This document shows, piece by piece, positions 8,232-16,635 of a DNA stretch of 64,000 nucleotides. A program made the position numbers and the translations under genes. The stretch is from Bacteroidales bacterium M7 (lineage in GTDB: Bacteria; Bacteroidota; Bacteroidia; Bacteroidales; Muribaculaceae), in assembly GCA_001689515.1 (NCBI GenBank), contig LUJR01000011.1, forward strand, positions 1-64,000. Reading direction: 5' to 3'. The notes beneath the pieces were generated by a model. It had not been told where the DNA came from. It did no database searches and saw only the letters and a program-made list of their open reading frames with translations. Within the stretch, counting starts at the first letter, position 1. Every line of letters begins with the position of its first letter.

Positions 8232-8863
8232 CTTTTCAATGAGTTTGCAAAGTTAGTGAGTTTTTCTGAGTCTTTGATGCCTGGGGCTGATTCAAAGCGG
8301 CTGTTGAGGTCTATGCCGGCGAGATGCGGTTTGCTGAACGCGGCAAGCACATCGTTTGCCGAGTCCGGACCGATGCCGCCACTGAGCAGATAAGGGATGT
8401 CAAGGTGGTAGCGATCAAGTAATGACCAGTCAAAACGTCTGCCCGACCCTCCGCATTTAGGTGTCTTGGTGTCTAAAACCAGCATTTCCACGGTATGCTC
8501 ATAGTCTTTGAGTGAAGAAAAGTCAAAACCGGCATCGATTCCGAAGGCTTTCCACGCATGTAGTCCGTGTGACCTTAGCTGGCGGCACATGTCAGGTGTT
8601 TCCGAGCCATGGAGCTGTATCGTGTCTATTCCGTAGGCGGCGCAGGTAGATAGGATTGATTCTACTGTCTCGTTGACGAAGACTCCTACCGGGCGCGTAG
8701 TGGACGGAAGCAGAGAGATGTTGCTTGCAGGCATCCCGATGGCTGAGCGAGGTGTATGATCCCAGAATATAAAGCCCATATAGTCGGGCTTGAGGAGTGA
8801 TATCTGGCGTATGTTGTCAGCGTCACGCATGCCGCATACCTTGATTATCTTGTCGCGTATCAT
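8228..8863 (-). CDS. trpF: Phosphoribosylanthranilate isomerase
   Basis: This enzyme catalyses the Amadori rearrangement of N-(5'-phosphoribosyl)anthranilate to CdRP, the third step of the tryptophan branch. The 211 residues fit a stand-alone TrpF. The catalytic cysteine is in IKVCGMRDADN near the start and the general acid aspartate is in the MLVLDTK region at about residue 132. A glycine-rich phosphate-binding loop (LLSGGIGPDSA) lies at about 159-169. It overlaps trpC and trpA by four bases each, so the three are translationally coupled. Confidence 0.95.
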   Translation of the reverse strand: MIRDKIIKVCGMRDADNIRQISLLKPDYMGFIFWDHTPRSAIGMPASNISLLPSTTRPVGVFVNETVESILSTCAAYGIDTIQLHGSETPDMCRQLRSHGLHAWKAFGIDAGFDFSSLKDYEHTVEMLVLDTKTPKCGGSGRRFDWSLLDRYHLDIPYLLSGGIGPDSANDVLAAFSKPHLAGIDLNSRFESAPGIKDSEKLTNFANSLKR

Positions 8864-9639
8864 ATCTGCAACGTGCCGTCAATGAATCGTTTCAGCGCAT
8901 CGGCTGGATTGTCATGGCGCATGAACGTCTCGCCGATAAGAAATCCGCGGTAACCTGCATCACGGAGTCGGCGCACTTCATCCATTGATGTCAGCCCGCT
9001 CTCAGCTACTTTGACCACTTTGTCAGGGAGTATGGAGGCGATGTGTAGCGACAGTGCCGGGTCGGTGCGGAATGTGGTCAGATCACGGTTGTTGACACCC
9101 ACCATGTCGGCTCCATCGGGCAGCTTGTCAAGCTCGGCGGCGTTGTGTACCTCCACCAGCACCTCTAATCCGAGGCTGTGGGCATAGTCGGTGAAGCGTT
9201 GCATTTCATCTGCTGTCAGCACGGCTGCAATCAGCAATATTGCTGATGCCCCGTATATCCGTGCTTGTGCTATCTGGTATTCACTTATAGTGAAGTCTTT
9301 ACGCAGCAGGGGCATCGTCACCAATGAAGATGCTACCGCGAGGTCGGCCAACGCTCCTCCGAAATAGGGTGTATCGGTCAGCACCGAGCATGCTGCGGCG
9401 CCTGCCTGTTCGTAGCCTGGTACTATGTCGCACACCATCGCCTTGGGGTGAATCTCTCCCTTGGACGGACTGCGGCGTTTGAATTCAGCTATGATGCCTG
9501 TAGGGCTTTGCAGCAGTGCCGTTTTCATAGATGGAGGCAGAGGCGTACGGGCTATCGTTGGCAGTCCTCCGGCACGTGCCATCTCGGCTGCCACTTCGCG
9601 ACGCTTGTTGTCTACTATCTGATCAAGGATATTTGCCAT
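8860..9639 (-). CDS. trpC: Indole-3-glycerol phosphate synthase
   Basis: This enzyme closes the indole ring: CdRP to indole-3-glycerol phosphate, with loss of CO2 and water. The 259 residues are a monofunctional TrpC. The signature IIAEFKRRSPSKGEI (about 49-63) contains the catalytic lysine, and LLRKDFTI and VGVNNRDLTTF are further barrel motifs. In this genome TrpF is separate and not fused as in E. coli. It is five bases from trpD and overlaps trpF by four. Confidence 0.96.
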   Translation of the reverse strand: MANILDQIVDNKRREVAAEMARAGGLPTIARTPLPPSMKTALLQSPTGIIAEFKRRSPSKGEIHPKAMVCDIVPGYEQAGAAACSVLTDTPYFGGALADLAVASSLVTMPLLRKDFTISEYQIAQARIYGASAILLIAAVLTADEMQRFTDYAHSLGLEVLVEVHNAAELDKLPDGADMVGVNNRDLTTFRTDPALSLHIASILPDKVVKVAESGLTSMDEVRRLRDAGYRGFLIGETFMRHDNPADALKRFIDGTLQI

Positions 9640-9644
9640 GGCTG

Positions 9645-10640
9645 TCAGGAATTGAGGGTTACAAAACGTCGGAAAGCTTCAAGGGCGCGTCCGCTTTCAA
9701 GTGACTCGCGGGCGGTGGATACGGCATCGTCCATGGTCATCTGCGGCTCGATGGTTTTCAGTGCGAAAGCGGCGTTGGCTATCACGCAGTTGGCTTGTGC
9801 CGTGGAGCCTTTTCCGCCCAGCACACGGTCAAATATCGCCGATGCTTCCTCAACGCTTTCGCCTCCATAGAGGTCGCTCTCATGCACAGATGACAGTCCG
9901 AGCATGGCTGCATCCATGAGTCTCTCGCCTTCGGCTGACGCTATTTTAAACGGCGAAGTCAGCGAAATCTCGTCATATCCGTCAAGTGAGTGTACCACGG
10001 TGCAGTTGACTCCTTGCTGGCGCGCTATGTAGTCATACAGGCGGAGCAGTTTCAGATTATACACGCCGAGAAGCTGATACTTGGGCATGACGGGGTTGAC
10101 GAGCGGACCGAGCATGTTGAAAAAAGTCCTTACACCGAGGGCTTTGCGCACGGGTCCGACGCTCTTGAGTGCAGGGCTGAATAGCGGAGCATGCAAGTAT
10201 GCCACGCCGCTCTCGTCAAGTGAGCGGCGCAGGCGGTCGTTGTCGGCAGTGAACTTGACTCCATGCTGCATCAACACGTTTGATGCACCGGATACGCTGC
10301 TTGCTCCGAAATTGCCATGTTTGACCACCTTACGTCCTGCTCCAGCCACTACGAAGCAGGTAGCTGTGGAGATATTGAAGGTGTTCTTGCCGTCACCGCC
10401 GGTACCCACGATGTCTATGGCATCGGAACAGTCAAGATCGACGGGATTGCGCCGCTCAAGCACAGCATCGCGGAAACCGCTCAGCTCGTCCTGAGTGATG
10501 CTTCGCATGAGGAACACGGTCATGAATGCCGACAGCTGTGCCTCGTTGTAGATGCCGTCGGCGATATTGAGAAGCACGCGGCGCGATTCCTCACGTGAAA
10601 GGCTCTTGTGCTCAAACATTTTATATAACAGGTCTTTCAT
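9645..10640 (-). CDS. trpD: Anthranilate phosphoribosyltransferase
   Basis: This enzyme transfers phosphoribose from PRPP to anthranilate. The 331 residues are the usual length of stand-alone TrpD. The PRPP/anthranilate-binding motif GTGGDGKNTFNIST (about 79-92) and the KHGNFGASSVSGASN loop (about 105-120) are intact. It is not fused to TrpG. It lies eight bases after trpG. Confidence 0.96.
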   Translation of the reverse strand: MKDLLYKMFEHKSLSREESRRVLLNIADGIYNEAQLSAFMTVFLMRSITQDELSGFRDAVLERRNPVDLDCSDAIDIVGTGGDGKNTFNISTATCFVVAGAGRKVVKHGNFGASSVSGASNVLMQHGVKFTADNDRLRRSLDESGVAYLHAPLFSPALKSVGPVRKALGVRTFFNMLGPLVNPVMPKYQLLGVYNLKLLRLYDYIARQQGVNCTVVHSLDGYDEISLTSPFKIASAEGERLMDAAMLGLSSVHESDLYGGESVEEASAIFDRVLGGKGSTAQANCVIANAAFALKTIEPQMTMDDAVSTARESLESGRALEAFRRFVTLNS

Positions 10641-10648
10641 CTTTGCTT

Positions 10649-11212
10649 TCAGTGGTTTATCCAGTTGCGTAATATATTGATGCCTTCGGGTGTCAGGATT
10701 GATTCGGGATGGAACTGCACCCCGCGTATGTCATATTCCCGGTGTCGCAGCGCCATAATCTCACCATCGGGGCTTGTCGCGAGTATTTCAAGACAGTCAG
10801 GGAAACCGTCTTTGCTTACCACCCATGAGTGGTAACGCCCCACATCAAGTTTGTCAGGTAACCCTTCAAAGAGATAGTCAGGCTGGTTGACGGTGATGGT
10901 GGATTTCACTCCGTGGTACACGTTGGGGAGGTTCTTGAGTTTTGCCCCGAAGCGTTCGCCTATCGCCTGATGTCCGAGGCATATGCCGAGTATAGGTTTT
11001 GAGGTAGCGTAGCGCTGGAGCATCCCGGGCACTATGCCAGCCTCGGAGGGTATGCCGGGACCCGGGGAGATGATGATTTTGTCGTATCGCTCTATATCGT
11101 CTATGCCTATCATGTCATTGCGGTAGATGTCAGGTTCGATGCCCAAAGAACGTATGGCATGCACTATGTTGTACGTAAATGAGTCGTAGTTGTCTATGAT
11201 GAGAAGTTTCAT
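10649..11212 (-). CDS. trpG: Anthranilate synthase component II, glutamine amidotransferase
   Basis: The protein supplies ammonia from glutamine to TrpE. It has 187 residues and a class I amidotransferase fold. The nucleophile is Cys78 in LGICLGHQAIGE, and the His-Glu pair is in VQFHPESILTPEG at about 167. In many bacteria the same subunit also serves PabB; no pabB is in the window. It sits directly after trpE. Confidence 0.95.
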   Translation of the reverse strand: MKLLIIDNYDSFTYNIVHAIRSLGIEPDIYRNDMIGIDDIERYDKIIISPGPGIPSEAGIVPGMLQRYATSKPILGICLGHQAIGERFGAKLKNLPNVYHGVKSTITVNQPDYLFEGLPDKLDVGRYHSWVVSKDGFPDCLEILATSPDGEIMALRHREYDIRGVQFHPESILTPEGINILRNWINH

Positions 11213-11230
11213 AATGCTTGGATTTAGTGA

Positions 11231-12634
11231 TTAGTGACCGAATTGGCTGGCATATACCAGTGCTGTGCGGAGTGCACCGAGTTTGTTGCCAGTCTCTTTG
11301 AGTTCGCTCTCAGGCACTGAGCGTGCCACCACTCCGGCTCCTGCCTGGCTGTAAAGGGTGTGGTCTATGCTGAGGAAGCTGCGGATGGTGATGGCTTGGT
11401 TGAGGTCGCCGTTGAATCCGACTACGCCTATGCAGCCGCCGTACACCACGCGTGAATGTGGCTCGATATCATTGATGAGCTGCATGGCTCTGACTTTGGG
11501 TGCTCCGCTGAGGGTGCCGGCAGGAAATGTGTCGGCAAACAGTCGGAGCGTATCTGCTCCCTTGGGCAGTGTTGCCTTGACTCGTGACACCATGTGGATC
11601 ACATGGCTGTAATACTGTATCTGGCGCAGGAAGTCGATGCTGACTTTGCCTCCGCTGCGGCTGAGGTCGTTGCGGGCGAGATCCACGAGCATGATGTGTT
11701 CGGCATTCTCTTTCTCGTCATCAAGCAGTGCTGCAGCCAACTCATGGTCGCGCTGGTCGTCACCTGTGCGCTTGAACGTGCCGGCTATGGGGTCGATATA
11801 GGCTGTGTCACCCTTGACCCTCAGGTGCGTCTCGGGAGATGACCCGAACATGCGGAAATCGCTGAAATCAAAGTAGAAGAGATAGGGTGAGGGGTTGACG
11901 CACCGCAATGCACGGTACACATTGAATTCGTCACCGCTGAATCGCTGTTCGTGACGTCGTGACAACACTATCTGGAAAACATCGCCACGCATGGCATGGT
12001 GTATTCCACGCTCAACCATATGGATATAATCTTCATCGGTGATGGGTGATGTCGGATCTCCGATGAGCTGGAAGGGGTATTGTGCGATATTGTTGTTGTG
12101 GATGACACTGATGAGTTCGTCAATGCCCGATATTTCTCCCGGTAGGATACGCTCATAGATGGTCAGCTCGTTTTTGTAGTGGTTGAGGCTGATGACATAG
12201 CGGTAGAAGATATACTTCATGTCGGGGATACCGCGGAATTTATCTTCGCGTGGCTGGATATCCACCTTTTCGAAGTAGCGGACTGCATCGTAGGCGGTGA
12301 AGCCGAAGAGCACATTGTCGCTTTCCGTCTCTCCGTCAAACTCATAGCTGCGGAGGTAGGTGTTGAATGTCGGTATCACTCCGCCGCAGTCCTTGACTGC
12401 CACAGTTTCCGAGCTGCCGTCAGGTCGGGTCATCGTGATATGTTCGTCTTGCACGGTGAAAGCTCCTGTGGGTTCAACGCCGATATAGCTCATGGCGTTG
12501 GATGAGGTATGATAGTCCGAACTCTCAAGGAGAGCAGATGAGGGATGGAGGTCACGTATTTTAAGATACAAGCTGACTGGGGTTTCAAGGTCGGCAGGTA
12601 TGATGCGCTTGTTGATATGTATTTTGCAACTCAT
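11231..12634 (-). CDS. trpE: Anthranilate synthase component I
   Basis: This subunit converts chorismate and ammonia to anthranilate, the committed step. The 467 residues hold the N-terminal regulatory region and the C-terminal chorismate-binding domain. The LLES motif at 35-38, with serines following it at about the family spacing, is the site known to bind tryptophan for feedback inhibition in TrpE proteins, so the enzyme is probably inhibited by tryptophan. The core motifs IAGTFKRTGDD, DLARNDLSR and GTLSGAPKVRAMQLI are intact. It is the second gene of the operon, 11 bases after trpB. Confidence 0.96.
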   Translation of the reverse strand: MSCKIHINKRIIPADLETPVSLYLKIRDLHPSSALLESSDYHTSSNAMSYIGVEPTGAFTVQDEHITMTRPDGSSETVAVKDCGGVIPTFNTYLRSYEFDGETESDNVLFGFTAYDAVRYFEKVDIQPREDKFRGIPDMKYIFYRYVISLNHYKNELTIYERILPGEISGIDELISVIHNNNIAQYPFQLIGDPTSPITDEDYIHMVERGIHHAMRGDVFQIVLSRRHEQRFSGDEFNVYRALRCVNPSPYLFYFDFSDFRMFGSSPETHLRVKGDTAYIDPIAGTFKRTGDDQRDHELAAALLDDEKENAEHIMLVDLARNDLSRSGGKVSIDFLRQIQYYSHVIHMVSRVKATLPKGADTLRLFADTFPAGTLSGAPKVRAMQLINDIEPHSRVVYGGCIGVVGFNGDLNQAITIRSFLSIDHTLYSQAGAGVVARSVPESELKETGNKLGALRTALVYASQFGH

Positions 12635-12645
12635 GGTGTCGTTGG

Positions 12646-13833
12646 TTATTTGTGTGTCAGATATGTGTGCAGATCTTTGTCACCGCGTCCTGAGAGGTTG
12701 ATGACCACGGTGTCATCTGGTGCGAAACGCTTCAAGTCAAGCACTCCGAGAGCGTGTGCGCTTTCAAGTGCCGGTATGATGCCCTCTGTCCGCGTGAGGT
12801 TGTAAGCGGCATCCAATGCCTGTCGGTCGGAGACAGGTAACACCTCGGCGCGTCCTGAGGTGGCAAGGAAGGCGTGGAGCGGACCTATACCAGGGTAGTC
12901 AAGACCGGCTGATATGCTGTATGGCTCTATAATTTGTCCGTCAGGGGTCTGCATGACGTAGGTGCGGGCTCCGTGTATGATGCCTTCAGATCCGGCGCAC
13001 ATCGTAGCGGCTGTCTCAGAGGTGTTTGCTCCCAATCCGGCTGCTTCGGCGGCAATCAGCCTGACGGCAGGCTCGTTGATGAAATGGTAGAACGCTCCGG
13101 CGGCGTTGCTTCCTCCGCCTACACATGCTATCACATAGTCAGGAAGTTCGTTACCTGTCATGTTCAGAAGCTGTGAGCGTATCTCCTCTGAAATCACGCT
13201 TTGGAAGTATGCTACAATTTCGGGATAGGGATGAGGACCGACCGTCGAGCCGATTATATAGTAACTGTCCGGGTTACAGCACCAGTCGCGTATCGCTTCG
13301 TTGGTGGCATCTTTGAGGGTCATGTTGCCCGAGGTGACTGGCTCTACCCGCGCTCCGAGCATCTGCATGCGTTGCACGTTGGGCTGCTGACGTTCTACAT
13401 CAGTCTTGCCCATATATACCACGCACTCCATGCCTAAGAGAGCGCATACGGTTGCTGTAGCCACGCCATGCTGACCCGCACCAGTCTCGGCAATGATGCG
13501 GTGCTTGCCCATGCGCTTGGCGAGAAGTGCCTGCCCGATGGCATTGTTGATTTTGTGGGCTCCTGTGTGGTTGAGGTCTTCGCGCTTGAGATAGATGTTG
13601 GTGCCGTATTGTGCGCTAAGACGGTTGGCGCGATAGAGTGCCGAGGGGCGTCCCACATAGTCACGCATCAGACGGTCAAATTCGCGCATGAAATCGTCGT
13701 CGTTGACATAGCGGTCAAAGGCTTCGCCGAGTTCTTTGACATTGCGGTGCAGGATTTCGGGGATATATGCGCCGCCGAAGCGTCCGTAATAACCGTTGGT
13801 GTCCACTGGAAGTAGTCGTTGGTACTTTTTCAT
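12646..13833 (-). CDS. trpB: Tryptophan synthase beta chain
   Basis: This enzyme condenses indole with serine to give tryptophan using pyridoxal phosphate. The 395 residues match the TrpB1 type. The PLP lysine is Lys94 in HTGAHKINN, and the glycine-rich phosphate-binding loop is VGGGSNAAG at about 227. It is the first gene of the operon; its leader carries the attenuator. Having trpB first and trpA last, five genes apart, is typical of Bacteroidetes trp operons. Confidence 0.97.
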   Translation of the reverse strand: MKKYQRLLPVDTNGYYGRFGGAYIPEILHRNVKELGEAFDRYVNDDDFMREFDRLMRDYVGRPSALYRANRLSAQYGTNIYLKREDLNHTGAHKINNAIGQALLAKRMGKHRIIAETGAGQHGVATATVCALLGMECVVYMGKTDVERQQPNVQRMQMLGARVEPVTSGNMTLKDATNEAIRDWCCNPDSYYIIGSTVGPHPYPEIVAYFQSVISEEIRSQLLNMTGNELPDYVIACVGGGSNAAGAFYHFINEPAVRLIAAEAAGLGANTSETAATMCAGSEGIIHGARTYVMQTPDGQIIEPYSISAGLDYPGIGPLHAFLATSGRAEVLPVSDRQALDAAYNLTRTEGIIPALESAHALGVLDLKRFAPDDTVVINLSGRGDKDLHTYLTHK

Positions 13834-13870
13834 ATTTAAAGAGTTTTTTATAATAAGCGGTTAAAAAGAA

Positions 13871-13901
13871 GAGCCATCAAGTAGTGTTTACTCGATGGCT
13901 C
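13871..13901 (-). terminator. trp attenuator terminator hairpin
   Basis: On the minus strand GAGCCATCGAGTA pairs with TACTTGATGGCTC around a five-base loop, giving 13 base pairs including one G-U. TTCTTTTT follows at once. This is a strong intrinsic terminator placed 38 bases before the trpB start codon, where it would stop transcription when tryptophan is plentiful. Confidence 0.88.
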
Positions 13902-13996
13902 CATGATAAAGTTATGGGAGAAATGTCAGACGCTCTGGGTCAGCCGTTGATCAGTATAGATGTATACATGATTGCCATCGATGTTTATCACCGATG
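13892..13996 (-). promoter_or_regulatory. trp leader switch: competing stems
   Basis: Three segments can pair in alternative ways on the minus strand. Segment 1 (CATCG, 13996-13992) follows the tandem Trp codons. Segment 2 (TCGATGGC, 13981-13974) spans the third Trp codon. Segment 3 (GCCATCGA, 13899-13892) is part of the terminator's first arm. Segment 2 pairs with 1 over five bases or with 3 over eight bases; the latter blocks the terminator. A ribosome stalled at the tandem Trp codons would cover segment 1 and free segment 2 to act as antiterminator. Confidence 0.75.
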
Positions 13997-14034
13997 CGCC
14001 ACCAACGATTGACTGATGTGATTGCGTTATACAT
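13951..14034 (-). CDS. trpL: trp operon leader peptide
   Basis: This short frame encodes 27 residues starting MYNAITSVNRWW. It has Trp at positions 11, 12 and 20 and ends in TGA at 13951-13953. Three Trp codons in 27, two of them adjacent, between a good promoter and a terminator with competing stems, identify it as an attenuation leader. The peptide itself probably has no function beyond sensing charged tRNA-Trp. It starts about 24 bases after the predicted transcription start. Comparative genomics has described a Bacteroidetes trp-leader RNA motif ('Bacteroid-trp'), recalled from memory; this looks like a member. Confidence 0.88.
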   Translation of the reverse strand: MYNAITSVNRWWRIGDKHRWQSCIHLY

Positions 14035-14061
14035 TTTTTCTTCTTTGCACTAAAGATGTTG

Positions 14062-14093
14062 CAAATATATGCAGTTTTGAAATTATATACAAG
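14062..14093 (-). promoter_or_regulatory. trp operon promoter
   Basis: On the minus strand CTTG (14093-14090), a 20-base spacer and TATATTTG (14069-14062) form a near-perfect Bacteroides-type promoter. It drives trpL and the genes from trpB to araJ. Confidence 0.82.
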
Positions 14094-14154
14094 TTTTTGC
14101 CAATAAAAGTTTGTCAAGGCAGTCAAAATTCTGCGTAAATGGTTGTTTTGCTGA

Positions 14155-14880
14155 CTATTTGATACGGAACATGTATCCAGCTGTCACCTCTATGGAGCTT
14201 GGACGTGATGAGGAGAACGTGGCTTTTTTGTCTGATTCAAAGAGGTTTCCGAGTCCGAAGTAGTAGCGGGCTTCTATCAACACACTGTTGCGTGGATTGA
14301 TTTTCCACTCGCCGCCGATACCGGCTGTGATGCCGTAGTCAATCTTGTTTTTGATTGGCATGGTCATCTGGGCAGTTTCGCGCAAGTTGACCGGGTAGCC
14401 TTTGACACTGTTGATATTGTTGTAGTCAAAATTGGCTTTGGCACTGTTGGCTATCATAAAAGCTATCTCGGGTCCGAGATTGATTATGCAGTTGAATTTC
14501 TTTGGCCCGAAATATATATGTGTCATCACAGGGATGTTGATGTACGTCAGGCTGCGGCTGAACGAGAAATCCTGTCCTGGATCATAGCTTTCTTTCCATC
14601 CTCGTTGGCTTATGTTGATTTCACCGACCACTCCGACATGCTTTTCTTCGGTGTATCTCACCACGGCTCCGACTGTCCAGCCCATGAGCATCGACTCCGG
14701 CACCTTGGGCATGAATGATACATTTGACATGGTTACACCGGCTCTGCCTCCAACCGAGAGGTTTGAGCGATAGGTCCTCTGGGCAGTGGCTGAGGGAGCT
14801 GCCACCATAGCGCAGAGGGCTATGAGGGCGAGCGTTATGGATTTCACTGAGTGTGATGTCTGCATGTGGTTAGAGTTCAA
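14155..14880 (-). CDS. PorT-family outer membrane beta-barrel protein
   Basis: The protein has 241 residues with a signal peptide (cleavage near ATAQ, about residue 34). It then has alternating amphipathic strands ending in an aromatic-poor but typical barrel C-terminus. The segments VGGRAGVTMSNVSF, YTEEKHVGVVGEINISQRGWKE and LTYINIPVMTHIYFG resemble the PorT family, first defined as a type IX secretion component. Many Bacteroidetes have several paralogs, so a direct secretion role is uncertain. It lies two bases after the LysM protein gene and is probably co-transcribed with it and with PBP1A. Confidence 0.8.
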   Translation of the reverse strand: MNSNHMQTSHSVKSITLALIALCAMVAAPSATAQRTYRSNLSVGGRAGVTMSNVSFMPKVPESMLMGWTVGAVVRYTEEKHVGVVGEINISQRGWKESYDPGQDFSFSRSLTYINIPVMTHIYFGPKKFNCIINLGPEIAFMIANSAKANFDYNNINSVKGYPVNLRETAQMTMPIKNKIDYGITAGIGGEWKINPRNSVLIEARYYFGLGNLFESDKKATFSSSRPSSIEVTAGYMFRIK

Positions 14881-14882
14881 TC

Positions 14883-16589
14883 TCAGATGTCCTGATAGTC
14901 CACGTTGCCGCTGCTGCGGTAGGTAATGAGCATCAGACGTTCGTTATACCATCCGGCGTCAGGGCTATCTGATGCCTTGCGAAATTTGAAGCCGTTCTGC
15001 ACGCCCTGGTATGGAGGTATTTCGCCCGTGAGGTCGCCATTGCCTGACTTGAGCGAGCGCAGCAGGAATATGCCGCAGTCGAAGCCCATGATGCCCGGAC
15101 GGGGAACTGACGGACTGATCTGTGTGCCATACTTTTCCTTATAAGACTCTATGACATGCTTGGTGTAGCGGTCATCGCTGTCATCTACGAAGCGTGAGTA
15201 ATATGTGGCATTTAGCTTGTGGAGATTGTCGAGTGTTTCGCCACGGTAAGTGATCCATTCGGGATAGCCGAATATGGTCAGGGCACCGGTGCTGTTTTCC
15301 TTGAATTTCAAGATCGCGTCAAGTGTGCGGTTGAGGTCGCGCTGGGAGCCTTGGGTCGGTACAAACACATAGTCTGTCGATGCTGACAAGGATGCGAGAG
15401 CATCGGCTGACAAGTCACCGGAGTAGGGGATGGTGACGAAATCAATCCCATCGGCTGTCAGTCGTGCTTTTATGTCAGTCATGAACTGGTTGCGGTCATT
15501 GGCACTTTCATCCTTGACGAGCAGCACAGGAGTGTGATGTTTATACTTATCAATGAATCCTTCCACGGCTTTGGCATGCATTATATCTTGTGGCACCGAA
15601 GCCTGCATCATGGCGGGATTGGTTAGATAGCTCTTGTCACGCACATTGAAGAGGTTAAACACCATCACATCGTTGGCTCTGCCAAAATCGCCCACTATAT
15701 CCAATCCTCCCTTAAGGTCGGCAGGGGGGATGATGACCTGCATGTGTTTCATCTCTGGTTTGGCAAGGATGCTTTTCAGAGTCGCCTCCGAACTTGCCAC
15801 ATCATATGTGGTGACATGGATCGGACGGTCAAGTTCTCTCAGGGTATCTACGGCGAGGAGGAATCCCTTGTAGAACTCCAAGCTATATTGCGCTTCTCGG
15901 CTTTTCTTAGGCGAGTCAAGGTCAAATGAAAGCAGCACGGCGATGTCTATGCTTGATGCGTCACGTTTACGCTGTGAGCGTATCTGTGATTCGACATTCC
16001 GCACTATCTCATGATTGGTCATGGGTGTTGCTGGCTGGCTTGTGCCGGTAGGTGTGGACGGAGTGCTGCCTGTCTTATCGTCGGCTGGGGGTATGACGAG
16101 CGACATACCGGCTTTAAGACCTGAGCGTATGGCAGGGTTGGCATCCATCAGCTGCTCGGTGGTGATGCCGTAGCGGTGGGAAATGCCGTATATTGTTTCG
16201 CCTTTGGACACGTCGTGGGTCACAGTGCGCTGGGTGGGGACAGTATTAGGGGTATTAGGGACTTTAGGATCCTTAGAGTCCTGTGCGGAGGGTGTGCCGT
16301 CAGCGAAGTCTTCTGCAGGGAAATACAGTATGTCGTTGGCTTTCAAACCGTCATATACCGTGGGATTGTAGAATATGATTTGATCCTGGGTTAGTCCGAG
16401 TTTGCGGCTCAAAGAATACAGGGTCTCCTTTTTGATAACCTTGTAGCGGTAATATTTCTTGCCGTTGATAAATGTGGTCGGGAGATCTGTCACAGAAGAC
16501 GCCATGGCTGACAAGCCTATGGCTGCCGCTGCAATGACCGAAATGACCTGACGGTGAGATTTTCGGAATATGGAGGGGGAAAGTATCAT
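14883..16589 (-). CDS. LysM protein with periplasmic-binding-protein fold
   Basis: From the ATG at 16589 the protein has 568 residues: a signal peptide (about 1-32) and two LysM domains. The LysM domains (about 40-90 and 125-170; KKETLYSLSRKLGLTQDQI and KGETIYGISHRYGITTEQL) bind peptidoglycan. A Pro/Thr-rich linker follows, then a long C-terminal region reading like a type I periplasmic binding fold (LLSFDLDSPKKSREAQYSLEF onward). The upstream in-frame ATG at 16697 is rejected because it lies inside the PBP1A gene. The gene follows PBP1A by 46 bases. E. coli LpoA, the activator of PBP1A, has a related C-terminal fold, so an Lpo-like role is possible but unproven. Confidence 0.82.
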   Translation of the reverse strand: MILSPSIFRKSHRQVISVIAAAAIGLSAMASSVTDLPTTFINGKKYYRYKVIKKETLYSLSRKLGLTQDQIIFYNPTVYDGLKANDILYFPAEDFADGTPSAQDSKDPKVPNTPNTVPTQRTVTHDVSKGETIYGISHRYGITTEQLMDANPAIRSGLKAGMSLVIPPADDKTGSTPSTPTGTSQPATPMTNHEIVRNVESQIRSQRKRDASSIDIAVLLSFDLDSPKKSREAQYSLEFYKGFLLAVDTLRELDRPIHVTTYDVASSEATLKSILAKPEMKHMQVIIPPADLKGGLDIVGDFGRANDVMVFNLFNVRDKSYLTNPAMMQASVPQDIMHAKAVEGFIDKYKHHTPVLLVKDESANDRNQFMTDIKARLTADGIDFVTIPYSGDLSADALASLSASTDYVFVPTQGSQRDLNRTLDAILKFKENSTGALTIFGYPEWITYRGETLDNLHKLNATYYSRFVDDSDDRYTKHVIESYKEKYGTQISPSVPRPGIMGFDCGIFLLRSLKSGNGDLTGEIPPYQGVQNGFKFRKASDSPDAGWYNERLMLITYRSSGNVDYQDI

Positions 16590-16635
16590 GACATTCAGAG
16601 ATATGATATAGGGGAATGTACCGGCTGGATGGTTT

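Noticed and set aside
13926..14126. 66-codon minus-strand frame in the trp leader
   Set aside because: It starts upstream of the promoter's -7 box and is in a different frame from the Trp-codon leader. The 27-codon frame at 14034-13951 fits the transcript and the attenuation model.
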